A DNA stretch of 64,000 nucleotides from Paenochrobactrum gallinarii (GTDB taxonomy: Bacteria; Pseudomonadota; Alphaproteobacteria; Rhizobiales; Rhizobiaceae). Below the pieces are notes generated by a model. The model did no database searches. It saw nothing but the letters and a program-made list of their open reading frames with translations, and had not been told where the DNA came from. Positions within the stretch are counted from its first letter, which is position 1. Each line of letters starts with the position of its first letter. Of the stretch, positions 1 through 7,821 are shown piece by piece. The position numbers and the translations under genes are program-made. Where the stretch lies: contig NZ_JACIIU010000001.1 in assembly GCF_014205685.1 (NCBI RefSeq), positions 372,001-436,000 on the forward strand, written 5' to 3'.

Positions 1-51
1 AAAATGCCTGCCGATTCATGGCCGACACCTGAACTGTTGGAAAAACTTTAA
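1..51 (+). CDS. C-terminal end of an upstream gene (partial)
   Basis: Frame 1 is open from the first base to a TAA at 49-51 and encodes 16 residues ending in PTPELLEKL. It would be the tail of a plus-strand gene that starts before the window, 20 bases ahead of the permease gene and possibly in one operon with it. Too little is visible to name a family, and an open frame this short can occur by chance. Confidence 0.35.
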   Translation, partial: KMPADSWPTPELLEKL

Positions 52-71
52 CAACAAAACTGGCAAGTCCA

Positions 72-1007
72 ATGTTATCAACATTACTGGTTGTGCTACC
101 CATTTTCGCATTGATTTTTGCGGGATGGGCAGCCGCCAAAACCCGCATTTTGGGCGGGCAAGCAAGCACAGAACTCAACCGCTTCGTCGTTTATCTGGCA
201 TTGCCCGCACTACTTTTTGACATCACCGCCACCACAAACTTACATGAAATCTGGCAACCGGCCTTTATTGGTGCCTTTTGTCTGGCAAGCTTCATCATCT
301 TCGGCCTTGCCTTCCTCTCGCCCAGCAATAAAGGCCAAGACCTGACCACCAAGGCCATTGACGGTCTCAATGCCAGCTATCCTAACACCGCCTATATGGG
401 TTTTCCGCTTTCGATGCTGGCTTTTGGCAGTGCCTCCATGCCGCTGGTTGCGATGGCAACGATCATCACTGTTTGTGTCATCTTTGCCGTTGCCATCACC
501 CTGATTGAACTGAGCCGTCAAAAAGCCAGCCATAAAGCAAAGCTTATCTTTAAAACTATCATTTCGCTGGCACGCAATCCGCTGCTTTTCTCACCCGCAC
601 TTGGTATTGCTTATTCTCTCTCCGGTCTGCCGCTACCGGAATCCGCGCACACATTTTTAAAATTGCTGGGTGGTGCAGCCTCCCCTTGCGCATTGGTGGC
701 GCTCGGCCTTTTCTTAGCTGCCAGTAAGCCACTGACACGCAGCAATATCAGCAGTATCTCCTATCTGGTCAGCCTCAAACTGGTAGCTCAACCGGTACTG
801 ACCTATATTGCTGCGGTTTATATTTTTCAGTTACCTCCGCTCCTCACCCATACGGCTGTGCTTATAACTGCACTACCGACAGGCACCGGCTCCTTCATGC
901 TGGCGGAATATTACCGCACAGATGCGACGATCACCTCCAACACTATTCTGGTTTCCACCATGATTTCGGTGCTGACCGTCTCTGCCTATCTTTCACTGAT
1001 TGCTTGA
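72..1007 (+). CDS. AEC-family permease (auxin efflux carrier / malonate-type transporter)
   Basis: Inner-membrane permease of 311 residues, the usual length of the AEC family (PF03547), whose members export or take up small carboxylates. The protein is hydrophobic throughout, with about ten membrane segments. The family's conserved regions are visible: the NRFVVYLALPALLF segment near residue 35, the Asn/Gly-rich NASYPNTAYMGFPL segment near 100, and GTGSFMLAEYY near the C-terminus. It has no obvious partner gene apart from a possible upstream gene that runs off the window. A strong stem-loop follows the stop codon. Substrate specificity cannot be read from the sequence; malate, malonate and auxin labels are all used loosely for this family. 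Confidence 0.85.
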   Translation: MLSTLLVVLPIFALIFAGWAAAKTRILGGQASTELNRFVVYLALPALLFDITATTNLHEIWQPAFIGAFCLASFIIFGLAFLSPSNKGQDLTTKAIDGLNASYPNTAYMGFPLSMLAFGSASMPLVAMATIITVCVIFAVAITLIELSRQKASHKAKLIFKTIISLARNPLLFSPALGIAYSLSGLPLPESAHTFLKLLGGAASPCALVALGLFLAASKPLTRSNISSISYLVSLKLVAQPVLTYIAAVYIFQLPPLLTHTAVLITALPTGTGSFMLAEYYRTDATITSNTILVSTMISVLTVSAYLSLIA

Positions 1008-1035
1008 TAAAACGCTTAGTCAGAATCGAACCGGA

Positions 1036-1092
1036 ACACAAAAACGCTGCCACAATTCTGAATTTCCGTTAATTCAGATGGCGTTTTTGTGT
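1036..1092 (+). terminator. Long nested stem-loop after the permease gene
   Basis: An outer 12-base-pair stem (ACACAAAAACGC at 1036-1047 with its complement at 1081-1092) encloses an inner stem (CTGAATT at 1058 with AATTCAG at 1071). The outer arm ends in T-rich sequence. It probably ends or protects the 3' end of the permease transcript. Confidence 0.6.
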
Positions 1093-1293
1093 CTTTTCCA
1101 TGAAGAATTTTTCATAAAATTAGTATTTAAATTCATAGACTTACGAAATTTGGGGCAATTAATTCTCTTAAATAGCCACAAAAATGCATGAATTTGCTTT
1201 GTTTTTACCCATAAACCCACTAGATTCATGGTATCTGCCAACGCATATGCGCTTGCTCTTAAAGCCAAGTACAATCATGAAGGAGACAGACCT

Positions 1294-1380
1294 ATGGGAC
1301 TGACAAGACCTATGAACGTCCTGATGTTCTGCGCAGCATTTGCTTTTGTTGCAGCTATGATTGTAGGCGTTTTTCCTTGA
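1294..1380 (+). CDS. 28-residue single-pass membrane peptide
   Basis: A short gene of 28 codons beginning MGLTRPMNVLMFCAAFAF and ending at a TGA. A strong Shine-Dalgarno sequence (AAGGAGAC) lies about nine bases before the ATG, and a good terminator follows 24 bases after the stop, so it is bounded like a real transcription unit. The peptide has a short basic N-terminus (one Arg) and then one continuous hydrophobic segment of about 18 residues, consistent with a small inner-membrane protein. I have the impression that similar tiny peptides starting M-x-(L/M)-TRP occur in other rhizobial genomes, but I cannot verify this here. No function is proposed. Confidence 0.6.
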   Translation: MGLTRPMNVLMFCAAFAFVAAMIVGVFP

Positions 1381-1403
1381 GCTGGGGTGCTTAAGGGAAC
1401 GAA

Positions 1404-1435
1404 TAAAAAAACCGGGGCTTGCCCCGGTTTTTTCT
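1404..1435. terminator. Bidirectional intrinsic terminator
   Basis: ACCGGGGC at 1411-1418, a two-base loop, and GCCCCGGT follow, with A-rich and T-rich flanks on either side. It can end the small-peptide transcript on the plus strand and metF on the minus strand. Confidence 0.85.
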
Positions 1436-1454
1436 TATCTCATTTTGCAGATTA

Positions 1455-2357
1455 TTATGCTTCAGCCGCATGTTTGGGGCGAACGCCCAGCATATGACAA
1501 ATCGCATATGGCAGATCGGCACGGTTCATCGTGTAGAAGTGGAAGTCCTGTAAGCCACGCTCAATCAGATCCATAACCTGCTCGGCAGCAATAGCGGCCG
1601 CGACCAGCTGATGGGTATGCGGATCATTATCCAACCCTTCAAAACGCTCTGCTAACCATTCCGGGATATGCTGGCCGGAACGCGCACAAAAACCAACCAA
1701 TTGTTTGAAACTGTGAACAGGGAAAATCCCAGGCACAATCGGAATATAAATGCCTGCACGGCGCACACGCTCGACATAACGCTCATAAAGATCATTATCG
1801 AAGAAGAACTGCGTGATTGCGCGCGTTGCACCATTATCCACCTTGCGTTTCAGCATCTCAATATCGGTCGCAAAGTCAGGGCTTTCAGGATGTTTTTCCG
1901 GATAAGCAGAAACAATGATATCAAAGTCATCGATAGTTTTCAGGCCAGCAACCAATTCTGAACCATTATTATAGCCGCCCGGTGTCGGCACATAAGCATT
2001 ACCCACACCACTGGCCGGATCACCGCGCAGCGCCACAAAGCGCTTCACACCCATCGCAGCGAAATCACGGATCACCTGATCTACTTCCGCCCTGGTCGCA
2101 TCAACGCAGGTCAGGTGTGCCGCCGGTGTCACATTGGTTTCGGTTAAAATACGCTGCACAGTGCGCGCGGTACGTTCACGCGTTGAACCACCTGCCCCAT
2201 AAGTAACCGAGAAAAATTCAGGCTCCAATGGTGCCAGTCTTGTGACTGTTTCCCAAAGACGATTTTCCATCTCTTCGCTTTTTGGCGGGAAAAATTCAAA
2301 TGATACCCGAAGGTTTTTGCCGACCTCAGAACGTCGGGAAAGCCCGTTAAAGCGCAT
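1455..2357 (-). CDS. metF: Methylenetetrahydrofolate reductase
   Basis: Cytoplasmic FAD enzyme that reduces 5,10-methylene-THF to 5-methyl-THF, the methyl donor for methionine synthesis. At 300 residues it has the usual bacterial length. The TIM-barrel family signatures are present: SFEFFPPKSEEME, with the catalytic Glu at residue 21; AAHLTCVDA near 80; ALRGDP near 112; and the FFFD segment near 185. It lies 119 bases downstream of, and on the same strand as, the ArsR-methyltransferase gene, so the two probably form an operon. No SAM riboswitch or other structured leader was recognised in the short spacer. Identification is firm. Confidence 0.97.
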   Translation of the reverse strand: MRFNGLSRRSEVGKNLRVSFEFFPPKSEEMENRLWETVTRLAPLEPEFFSVTYGAGGSTRERTARTVQRILTETNVTPAAHLTCVDATRAEVDQVIRDFAAMGVKRFVALRGDPASGVGNAYVPTPGGYNNGSELVAGLKTIDDFDIIVSAYPEKHPESPDFATDIEMLKRKVDNGATRAITQFFFDNDLYERYVERVRRAGIYIPIVPGIFPVHSFKQLVGFCARSGQHIPEWLAERFEGLDNDPHTHQLVAAAIAAEQVMDLIERGLQDFHFYTMNRADLPYAICHMLGVRPKHAAEA

Positions 2358-2476
2358 GAAAAAGTCTCCATCAGTGTCATGGCGATAATGCGGCCATCTG
2401 GCCGACGCAACACCACTTATTCTTGCATAATATCCAGAGCGCGATTTTTACCGCTCCTCTGTATTTGTTTAAATCT

Positions 2477-3445
2477 TTAAGAGATCAATTGACGCGGATC
2501 ACGCGCCAGCCACAGCTTCACTGTCAGCGCTTTCGCATCCTCATCAGCTTGCTTCAGCTCACGAATATCAACCATTTCCAAGCCTGCTTCACGCAGCCAG
2601 CCGGTCATCTGCTCGTCACTGAAACCAAGACGCAAATGCGCATGATCTTCGCGCAGGAATTCAAGCATATGCGGCGCGAAATCGACAATCAGCAACCGCC
2701 CGCCAGCCCGCACCGAACGCGCTGCTTCACGAATAGCAGCCTGCGGATCATCCAAAAAGTGCAGCACCTGATGGATCGTCACCAGATCAAAACTTTCACG
2801 CTCAACCGGCAGCGCATAGACATCACCCTGGCGCACCTGCGCATGGGCAATATTGGCCTGATCGAGATTGGCACGCGCCACCATCAGCATGTCACGGTTA
2901 ATATCCACGCCAACACCGCGCACATAAAGCGGCGATAACAGCTCCAGCAAACGCCCCGTGCCGGTGCCCACATCAAGCATAGCCTGAAAAGGCACATCAC
3001 CGACAATATCTTTCAGCGCGGTTTCCACGGCACCTTCGGCAATATGCAGACGGCGGATTTTGTCCCAGCTTTGTGCGTTGCTGCTGAAATAAGCGGTTGC
3101 CTGCTCCTGACGCTGTGTTTTCACTTGAGCCAGACGATCAAAATCACGCTCAATCAGCGGATCACTTTCATCCAGACGCTGCAAAGTTTCACGTATAATG
3201 GAGCCAAATTCATTATCATCGGCAAGGCGAAAATAAGCCCACGCACCTTCCTGATAACGCTTGATAAGCTGGGCTTCACTCAACAGCTTCAAGTGGCGCG
3301 ACACGCGCGGCTGTGACTGACCAAGGATAAGGGTCAGATCAGAAACCGTCAGGTCACCACGGGTTAAAAGCGTCAAAATACGCAAACGACTTGGCTCAGC
3401 CGCCGCCTTCAACACATCAACCATTACATCAAGCTGCAAGCTCAT
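2477..3445 (-). CDS. ArsR-family regulator fused to a SAM-dependent methyltransferase domain
   Basis: A 322-residue fusion protein. Residues 1-90 form an ArsR-type winged helix (LKAAAEPSRLRILTLL, then SQPRVSRHLKLLSEAQLI as the recognition helix). Residues 140-270 form a class I methyltransferase fold with the SAM-binding motif LDVGTGTGRLLELL and a later HFLDDPQAAIREAARSVRAGG segment typical of Methyltransf_11/25. No metal-binding Cys cluster of classical ArsR repressors is evident. It precedes metF on the same strand, which suggests a regulator that senses SAM or SAH and controls methionine-cycle genes; this is inference. The start at 3445 has a GGATG ribosome site, and a near-palindrome directly upstream could be its own operator. 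Confidence 0.85.
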   Translation of the reverse strand: MSLQLDVMVDVLKAAAEPSRLRILTLLTRGDLTVSDLTLILGQSQPRVSRHLKLLSEAQLIKRYQEGAWAYFRLADDNEFGSIIRETLQRLDESDPLIERDFDRLAQVKTQRQEQATAYFSSNAQSWDKIRRLHIAEGAVETALKDIVGDVPFQAMLDVGTGTGRLLELLSPLYVRGVGVDINRDMLMVARANLDQANIAHAQVRQGDVYALPVERESFDLVTIHQVLHFLDDPQAAIREAARSVRAGGRLLIVDFAPHMLEFLREDHAHLRLGFSDEQMTGWLREAGLEMVDIRELKQADEDAKALTVKLWLARDPRQLIS

Positions 3446-3459
3446 ATCGCCACATCCTT

Positions 3460-3483
3460 TATAGACATAAAGATATGTTTATA
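3460..3483. promoter_or_regulatory. Candidate operator upstream of the ArsR-methyltransferase gene
   Basis: A 24-base near-palindrome (TATAGACATAAAGATATGTTTATA cut at 3460-3483; 9 of 12 position pairs are complementary) begins 15 bases upstream of the regulator's start codon. Winged-helix ArsR proteins usually bind such AT-rich inverted repeats, so autoregulation of the regulator-metF unit is plausible. Confidence 0.45.
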
Positions 3484-3638
3484 TAAAAATTACAGATTGC
3501 GCAAGTTGATTATCATCTATTTGTACTGACTGTGGACAAAATCCTGCCAGCCCGAACGCCATGAGAAGCGGACATAAGCTTGCAATTCAAGCTGCTTAAT
3601 GGTCAATAAACGCAGACAAGCAATAAAAGCAGAGCGTT

Positions 3639-3959
3639 ATGCAGGCCAAAACCAACCGGCAAAAACTAATCGCCAAATCTCTGACCCTCTTGATACCGGG
3701 GGCACCTTACAGCGATGCCGAGCCTATTCGCGCTGCCGCTCTTAGCCCGCACATGCGCGAACTGACGCCGCCAGTGGCGATATGGCTGGCAACAGTAGCC
3801 TATATCCGCCATCAATTTACCGATTACGATGCTTTGCGCGACGAAGGTTACGACAAGGAATCGGCGCGGTTTTTCGTGCTTGATGCCATTAATGACAAGC
3901 TGACCGAATGGCGCGCAACCCGTCTTCTCTCACCCGATGATGATGAAATGCTTAGTTAA
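3639..3959 (+). CDS. DUF2293-type conserved protein
   Basis: A 106-residue soluble protein. The conserved core resembles the DUF2293 family: IRHQFTDYDALRDEGYDKES followed by ARFFVLDAINDKLTEWR in the second half. No catalytic motif or membrane segment is visible. It is divergent from the ArsR-methyltransferase gene, with 193 bases between them, and precedes the phosphoesterase gene on the same strand by about 100 bases, so co-transcription is possible. The function of the family is unknown to me. Confidence 0.7.
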   Translation: MQAKTNRQKLIAKSLTLLIPGAPYSDAEPIRAAALSPHMRELTPPVAIWLATVAYIRHQFTDYDALRDEGYDKESARFFVLDAINDKLTEWRATRLLSPDDDEMLS

Positions 3960-4061
3960 AATGCAGTTTTCTTTAGCAAGCAAAACACGCTAAACTAGCT
4001 TCAGCACATTGAGTACGGCAAGCACAAGCCGCAACATATTCCATTGCCAGCAAAGTTTATA

Positions 4062-4976
4062 ATGTTCAGATTAGCGCATATTTCCGACATCCATCTCAGC
4101 CCTTTGCCGCCGGTTCGCTATCGTGACCTCGCTTCAAAGCGCATCACCGGCTATGTCAATTGGGTGAAGAACCGTAAAAATGCGTTGGAATGCTCGGTTT
4201 TAGGTGATCTGATTGATGATATGAAAGCCCAAAAGCCAGATCACATTGCGTTAACGGGCGATCTGGTCAATCTGGCCTTAAATGCGGAAATCGACATTGC
4301 CCGCGCATGGCTGGAAAAACTTGGCAATCCGCATGATCTGTCCGTCGTGCCGGGCAATCACGATGCTTATGTACCCGGCGCATTGCAGAAATCCTGCCGC
4401 GCATGGGAGCCGTGGATGCGGGGCGACGACATTGACAACGGCGGCAGGGCACCACAATTTCCATATCTGCGTCAGCGCGGCGGTATCGCCATTATTGGCG
4501 TATCATCAGCGCGTGCAACAGCACCCTTTATGGCAAGCGGTGACTTTCTGCCAGCGCAAGCACACAGACTGGCATTGCTGCTTGAACGCACCAAACAAGC
4601 AGGGCTTTGCCGTGTGGTGATGATTCATCATCCGCCTGTCCGCGGCGCAACACCCAATTATAAGCGCTTATTTGGCATTGGCCGTTTTCAAAAAATTATT
4701 AAAAACTATGGCGCTGAGCTCGTATTGCATGGCCATACGCATCTGGCCACGCATTATGAGATTGAAGGCACCAATGGTGCGACGGTACCGGTTATCTGTG
4801 TGCCATCGGCCAGCCAGTCTTTTGGCGGCCACAAGCCACCGGCACGCTATAATATGTTTGATATCAGCAAAAGTGAAAACGGCTGGTCTTGTGAATGGAG
4901 CCAACGCGGGATTTTAACGCAAGACAATGAAATCACCGCCATTGGCACGCATCTATTGGCACTACCCAGCCATTAA
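4062..4976 (+). CDS. Calcineurin-like metallophosphoesterase
   Basis: Phosphoesterase of the calcineurin-like family with all five metal-binding blocks: SDIHLS (DxH) near residue 8, LTGDLVN near 66, GNHDAY near 100, MIHHPP near 190 and LHGHTHLA near 225. I chose the ATG at 4062 (MFRLAHISDIHL) because the DxH motif normally lies a few residues from the start; an in-frame TTG at 4044 would add six residues. The resulting 304-residue protein has no signal peptide and should be cytoplasmic. The substrate cannot be read from the sequence; relatives act on cyclic nucleotides, UDP-diacylglucosamine or nucleic acids. Its 3' end overlaps the convergent gene by 15 bases. Confidence 0.88.
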   Translation: MFRLAHISDIHLSPLPPVRYRDLASKRITGYVNWVKNRKNALECSVLGDLIDDMKAQKPDHIALTGDLVNLALNAEIDIARAWLEKLGNPHDLSVVPGNHDAYVPGALQKSCRAWEPWMRGDDIDNGGRAPQFPYLRQRGGIAIIGVSSARATAPFMASGDFLPAQAHRLALLLERTKQAGLCRVVMIHHPPVRGATPNYKRLFGIGRFQKIIKNYGAELVLHGHTHLATHYEIEGTNGATVPVICVPSASQSFGGHKPPARYNMFDISKSENGWSCEWSQRGILTQDNEITAIGTHLLALPSH

Positions 4977-5570
4977 GACCTGAAGTGCTGGCATCAGCTG
5001 ATCTTGAAAAAACAGGAACAAAAGCACAGCGCCCACTAAAGCACCGGTGACAAACCACGCCAATGCCTGCAAGAAACCACCGGAGCCCTTGGGCTCATTT
5101 TGTGGCTGGGCAGAAGGCTGCACTTTCACAACCGGCTTATTGTCGCCCAGTAACTGCTCGCGCTCCACCAAACGATCAGCAATATAAGCTGTAACAGCTT
5201 CGCTCACCCGCTTCATGTCGCTTGATTGCGCCATCACCACCCGCCCCTGACGGGTATCACGAACAAATTGATAGCTGCGACGGTCATTTCCCATCATCAC
5301 AAAAGCGGTCGTATCGAGCCACAGCCGCGGCTGCATACCCGATGAGATGGTAAAATCAAACAGATCAACATGTTCCGGCACCGCATCAAAAACGGTTTTC
5401 AAATCCGCAGCCAGCAGATCCAGCCGCGCCAGCTCTGCTTGCCTTACATCCACGATGCTGTCACCGCGATCAGCTGCGGCTAGCTTGGCTTGCCGCATAG
5501 CATTGGCCAAACGCAATGCGCCATCCGTTTGTTGCGCATCAGCTTCTTTCGCAAGATCATTTTCACGCAT
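4962..5570 (-). CDS. Conserved unknown protein with one C-terminal membrane segment
   Basis: A 202-residue protein of no family I recognise. The first 130 residues are soluble and charged; residues 35-55 look helical (ALRLANAMRQAKLAAADRG), followed by a segment rich in Phe and Asp (HVDLFDFTI). A low-complexity Pro/Gln/Lys linker follows at about 150-165, then a single strong hydrophobic helix (ALAWFVTGALVGAVLLFLFF), suggesting a tail-anchored inner-membrane protein facing the cytoplasm. The gene converges on, and overlaps by 15 bases, the phosphoesterase gene, so the two mRNA 3' ends are antisense to each other. Confidence 0.7.
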   Translation of the reverse strand: MRENDLAKEADAQQTDGALRLANAMRQAKLAAADRGDSIVDVRQAELARLDLLAADLKTVFDAVPEHVDLFDFTISSGMQPRLWLDTTAFVMMGNDRRSYQFVRDTRQGRVVMAQSSDMKRVSEAVTAYIADRLVEREQLLGDNKPVVKVQPSAQPQNEPKGSGGFLQALAWFVTGALVGAVLLFLFFQDQLMPALQVLMAG

Positions 5571-5691
5571 GACAGATCCTTTTGTAAGAATTGATGAAAG
5601 CGGTCACTTCAGACTGTCAGATTAATTATAGCAAGCTCACTCAAATCATCCAATAGAAGCAACAATACGGCAGCCTACATTGTGTTTAACA

Positions 5692-5724
5692 CAAAAAAGG
5701 CGACCCGAAGGCCGCCTCTTTTTT
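5692..5724 (-). terminator. Intrinsic terminator of leuA
   Basis: Read on the minus strand, GGCGGCC and GGTCGCC pair around a TTCG tetraloop and are followed by TTTTTT. It is placed 18 bases after the leuA stop. Confidence 0.85.
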
Positions 5725-5741
5725 AATATGCAAGTCAAATT

Positions 5742-7454
5742 TTATTCTGCAAGCAGACGGTTAGCCGCTGAAACAATGGCTTCCAGCGAGGCAGACACGA
5801 TGTTGTCGTTAATACCGACGCCAAATATTTTACCATTCGGATGGGCAATTTCCATGTAGCAGATCGCAGTTGCATCAGAGCCCTGCTGTAGCGAATGCTC
5901 CGAATAATCCACCACCGACAATTTAATGCCGGTATGGCGCGAGAGCGCATCGACAAAACCATCGATCGGACCGGTGCCCGTGCCTTCGATATTTTTGATC
6001 ATACCATTATCATGAATTTCGGCGGTCAGAACACGGCGTGCTTTATTAGCCGGATCAGTCACGGTGTGATGATCGGCAAATTTGAGCCGTGCGCTTTCTT
6101 GTGTCACATAGCGCGCAATGAACTCGTCATAGATGCGCTTGGACGGCAGTTCCTTGCCTTCATCATCCGTGATTTTCTGAATAATTTCGCGGAATTCCAC
6201 CTGCAGGTTGCGCGGCAGGTTCAAGCCGTAATCCTGCTGCAGAATATAGGCCAGACCACCCTTACCGGACTGCGAGTTGATGCGGATAATCGCTTCATAA
6301 GAGCGACCGACATCCTGCGGGTCAATCGGCAGATATGGTACTTCCCACAATGGGGAATTAGCGGTTTTCTTGGCTTTCATGCCCTTATTGATCGCATCCT
6401 GATGCGAGCCGGAGAAAGCGGTGTAAACCAGCTCACCCACATATGGATGGCGTTCCGGAATAACCAGCTGGTTGGAATATTCGTAAACTTCTTTCATGCG
6501 GTTGATGTCGGAGCAATCCAGTTCCGGATCAACACCTTGGGTGAACATGTTCAAAGCCAGTGTCACCACATCCACGTTACCGGTGCGCTCGCCATTACCA
6601 AACAATGTGCCTTCAACACGATCAGCACCAGCCATCAGGCCCAGCTCAGTGGCAGCAATGCCTGTTCCGCGGTCATTATGCGGATGCAGCGAAATAATCA
6701 GGCTTTCACGATTATCCAGCTGACGGCACATCCACTCAATCTGGTCAGCATAGACATTCGGCGTGTTCATTTCGACCGTGGACGGCAGATTGATAATCAG
6801 CTTGTTATCCGGTGTCGGCTTCACAATTTCTGTGACCGCATTACAGATTTCCAGCGCCACTTCCAGCTCAGTACCGGTAAAGCTTTCCGGCGAATATTGG
6901 AAACGATAGCCGCCGCCTGCCTTTGCCGCCATATCGGTGATCATTTTGGCAGCGTCTGTAGCAATCTGTTTGATACCGCTGACATCTTTGCCAAATACCA
7001 CGCGGCGCTGTAATTCACTGGTAGAATTGTAGAAGTGGATGATCGGGGTTTTTGCGCCTTCCAGCGCTTCAAAGGTACGGATGATCAGTTCAGGGCGGCA
7101 CTGCACCAGCACCTGCAAGTCCACCTCATCAGGCACATTTCCCTCTTCGATGCACCAGCGACAGAAATCAAAATCTGTTTGCGATGCGGAAGGGAAACCA
7201 ATTTCAATTTCCGGAAAGCCCATATCCAGCAACAGCTGGAACATACGCGCTTTACGATCATGCCCCATCGGATCAACAAGCGCCTGATTGCCGTCGCGCA
7301 GATCAACCGAGCACCAGATCGGTGCCTTTTCAATACGCTTTGACGGCCATTGGCGGTCTTGCAGCTGTGTCAGCTGAAACGGCGCATATTTTGACTGCGC
7401 TACCGGCATACCTTTTTTGGTGGAAGCAACTGTTTTATCTGCAATCTGAGTCAT
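5742..7454 (-). CDS. leuA: 2-isopropylmalate synthase
   Basis: First committed enzyme of leucine synthesis; condenses acetyl-CoA with 2-ketoisovalerate. The catalytic HMGL-like TIM barrel occupies the N-terminal 330 residues, with the metal/substrate motifs VDLRDGNQAL near residue 45 and HPHNDRGT near 240. The C-terminal LeuA dimer (allosteric) domain follows. The length and VDLRDGNQAL form fit the type 2 LeuA of rhizobia and actinobacteria. I start at 7454 (MTQIADK, 570 residues); the upstream ATG at 7490 lacks a ribosome site. A leucine-rich leader peptide lies about 165 bases upstream, so expression probably depends on leucyl-tRNA charging. A UUCG-capped terminator follows the gene. Confidence 0.96.
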   Translation of the reverse strand: MTQIADKTVASTKKGMPVAQSKYAPFQLTQLQDRQWPSKRIEKAPIWCSVDLRDGNQALVDPMGHDRKARMFQLLLDMGFPEIEIGFPSASQTDFDFCRWCIEEGNVPDEVDLQVLVQCRPELIIRTFEALEGAKTPIIHFYNSTSELQRRVVFGKDVSGIKQIATDAAKMITDMAAKAGGGYRFQYSPESFTGTELEVALEICNAVTEIVKPTPDNKLIINLPSTVEMNTPNVYADQIEWMCRQLDNRESLIISLHPHNDRGTGIAATELGLMAGADRVEGTLFGNGERTGNVDVVTLALNMFTQGVDPELDCSDINRMKEVYEYSNQLVIPERHPYVGELVYTAFSGSHQDAINKGMKAKKTANSPLWEVPYLPIDPQDVGRSYEAIIRINSQSGKGGLAYILQQDYGLNLPRNLQVEFREIIQKITDDEGKELPSKRIYDEFIARYVTQESARLKFADHHTVTDPANKARRVLTAEIHDNGMIKNIEGTGTGPIDGFVDALSRHTGIKLSVVDYSEHSLQQGSDATAICYMEIAHPNGKIFGVGINDNIVSASLEAIVSAANRLLAE

Positions 7455-7567
7455 AGCTATTCTCGTTCTTCGTGACGATCTGACCACCATCCGCGGCTCA
7501 AACCGTTATTCGTTAACTACTAAAATTTCTGGATAACCGATGAAAAGATTATCAAAATTCAGACTAT

Positions 7568-7613
7568 AAGGAGCATGGACCAGCCTGGTCTCTTGTCGAC
7601 CGCCGGACGCTCC
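7568..7613 (-). promoter_or_regulatory. leuA leader stem-loop after the leader peptide
   Basis: On the minus strand AGGAGC and GCTCCT enclose a perfect GACCA-GGC-TGGTC hairpin just after the leader-peptide stop. It is a candidate for the switching structure of a leucine attenuator, although no U-run follows it directly. Confidence 0.4.
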
Positions 7614-7616
7614 TCT

Positions 7617-7718
7617 TTAACGAGCCCAGCGATCGCCGCTAAGGCTAAGAAGAAGCGAGTTTAAAACACAAACATGTACAGCACCGCTTTCGCGATTGCC
7701 GGAAAAAAATTTCGCCAT
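7617..7718 (-). CDS. leuL: Candidate leucine-rich leader peptide of leuA
   Basis: A 33-codon frame starting MAKFF and ending SLLLSLSGDRWAR, located 163 bases upstream of the leuA start on the same strand. Five Leu codons (one TTA, four CTT) fall within nine codons near the 3' end, as expected for an attenuation leader. Directly overlapping the end of the Leu run, AGCC-TTAGCG pairs with CGCT-GGGCT across five bases, a likely pause hairpin; further down AGGAGC pairs with GCTCCT around an inner GACCA/TGGTC stem (7568-7613). I see no hairpin followed by a clear U-run before leuA, so whether control is by termination, Rho or translation is open. The ribosome site before the ATG is weak. Confidence 0.6.
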   Translation of the reverse strand: MAKFFSGNRESGAVHVCVLNSLLLSLSGDRWAR

Positions 7719-7821
7719 GTTTAAGGTTTTACAAGTCATAGATGTATTTCTAGCGATTCATCGCATCAGTTGCAAGCCTGCAATCACTGATTTTAAAGTA
7801 AAATTTTGCAATGCCCTTCGC

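Noticed and set aside
1000..1191. 63-residue frame after the permease gene
   Set aside because: It begins inside the permease stop region and runs through the long terminator hairpin.
2358..2476. Possible SAM-type riboswitch before metF
   Set aside because: The spacer is only 119 bases and no conserved SAM-II or SAM-I fold could be recognised; the adjacent ArsR-type gene is a better candidate for control.
5895..7013. 372-residue open frame antisense to leuA
   Set aside because: Shadow of leuA; no independent support.
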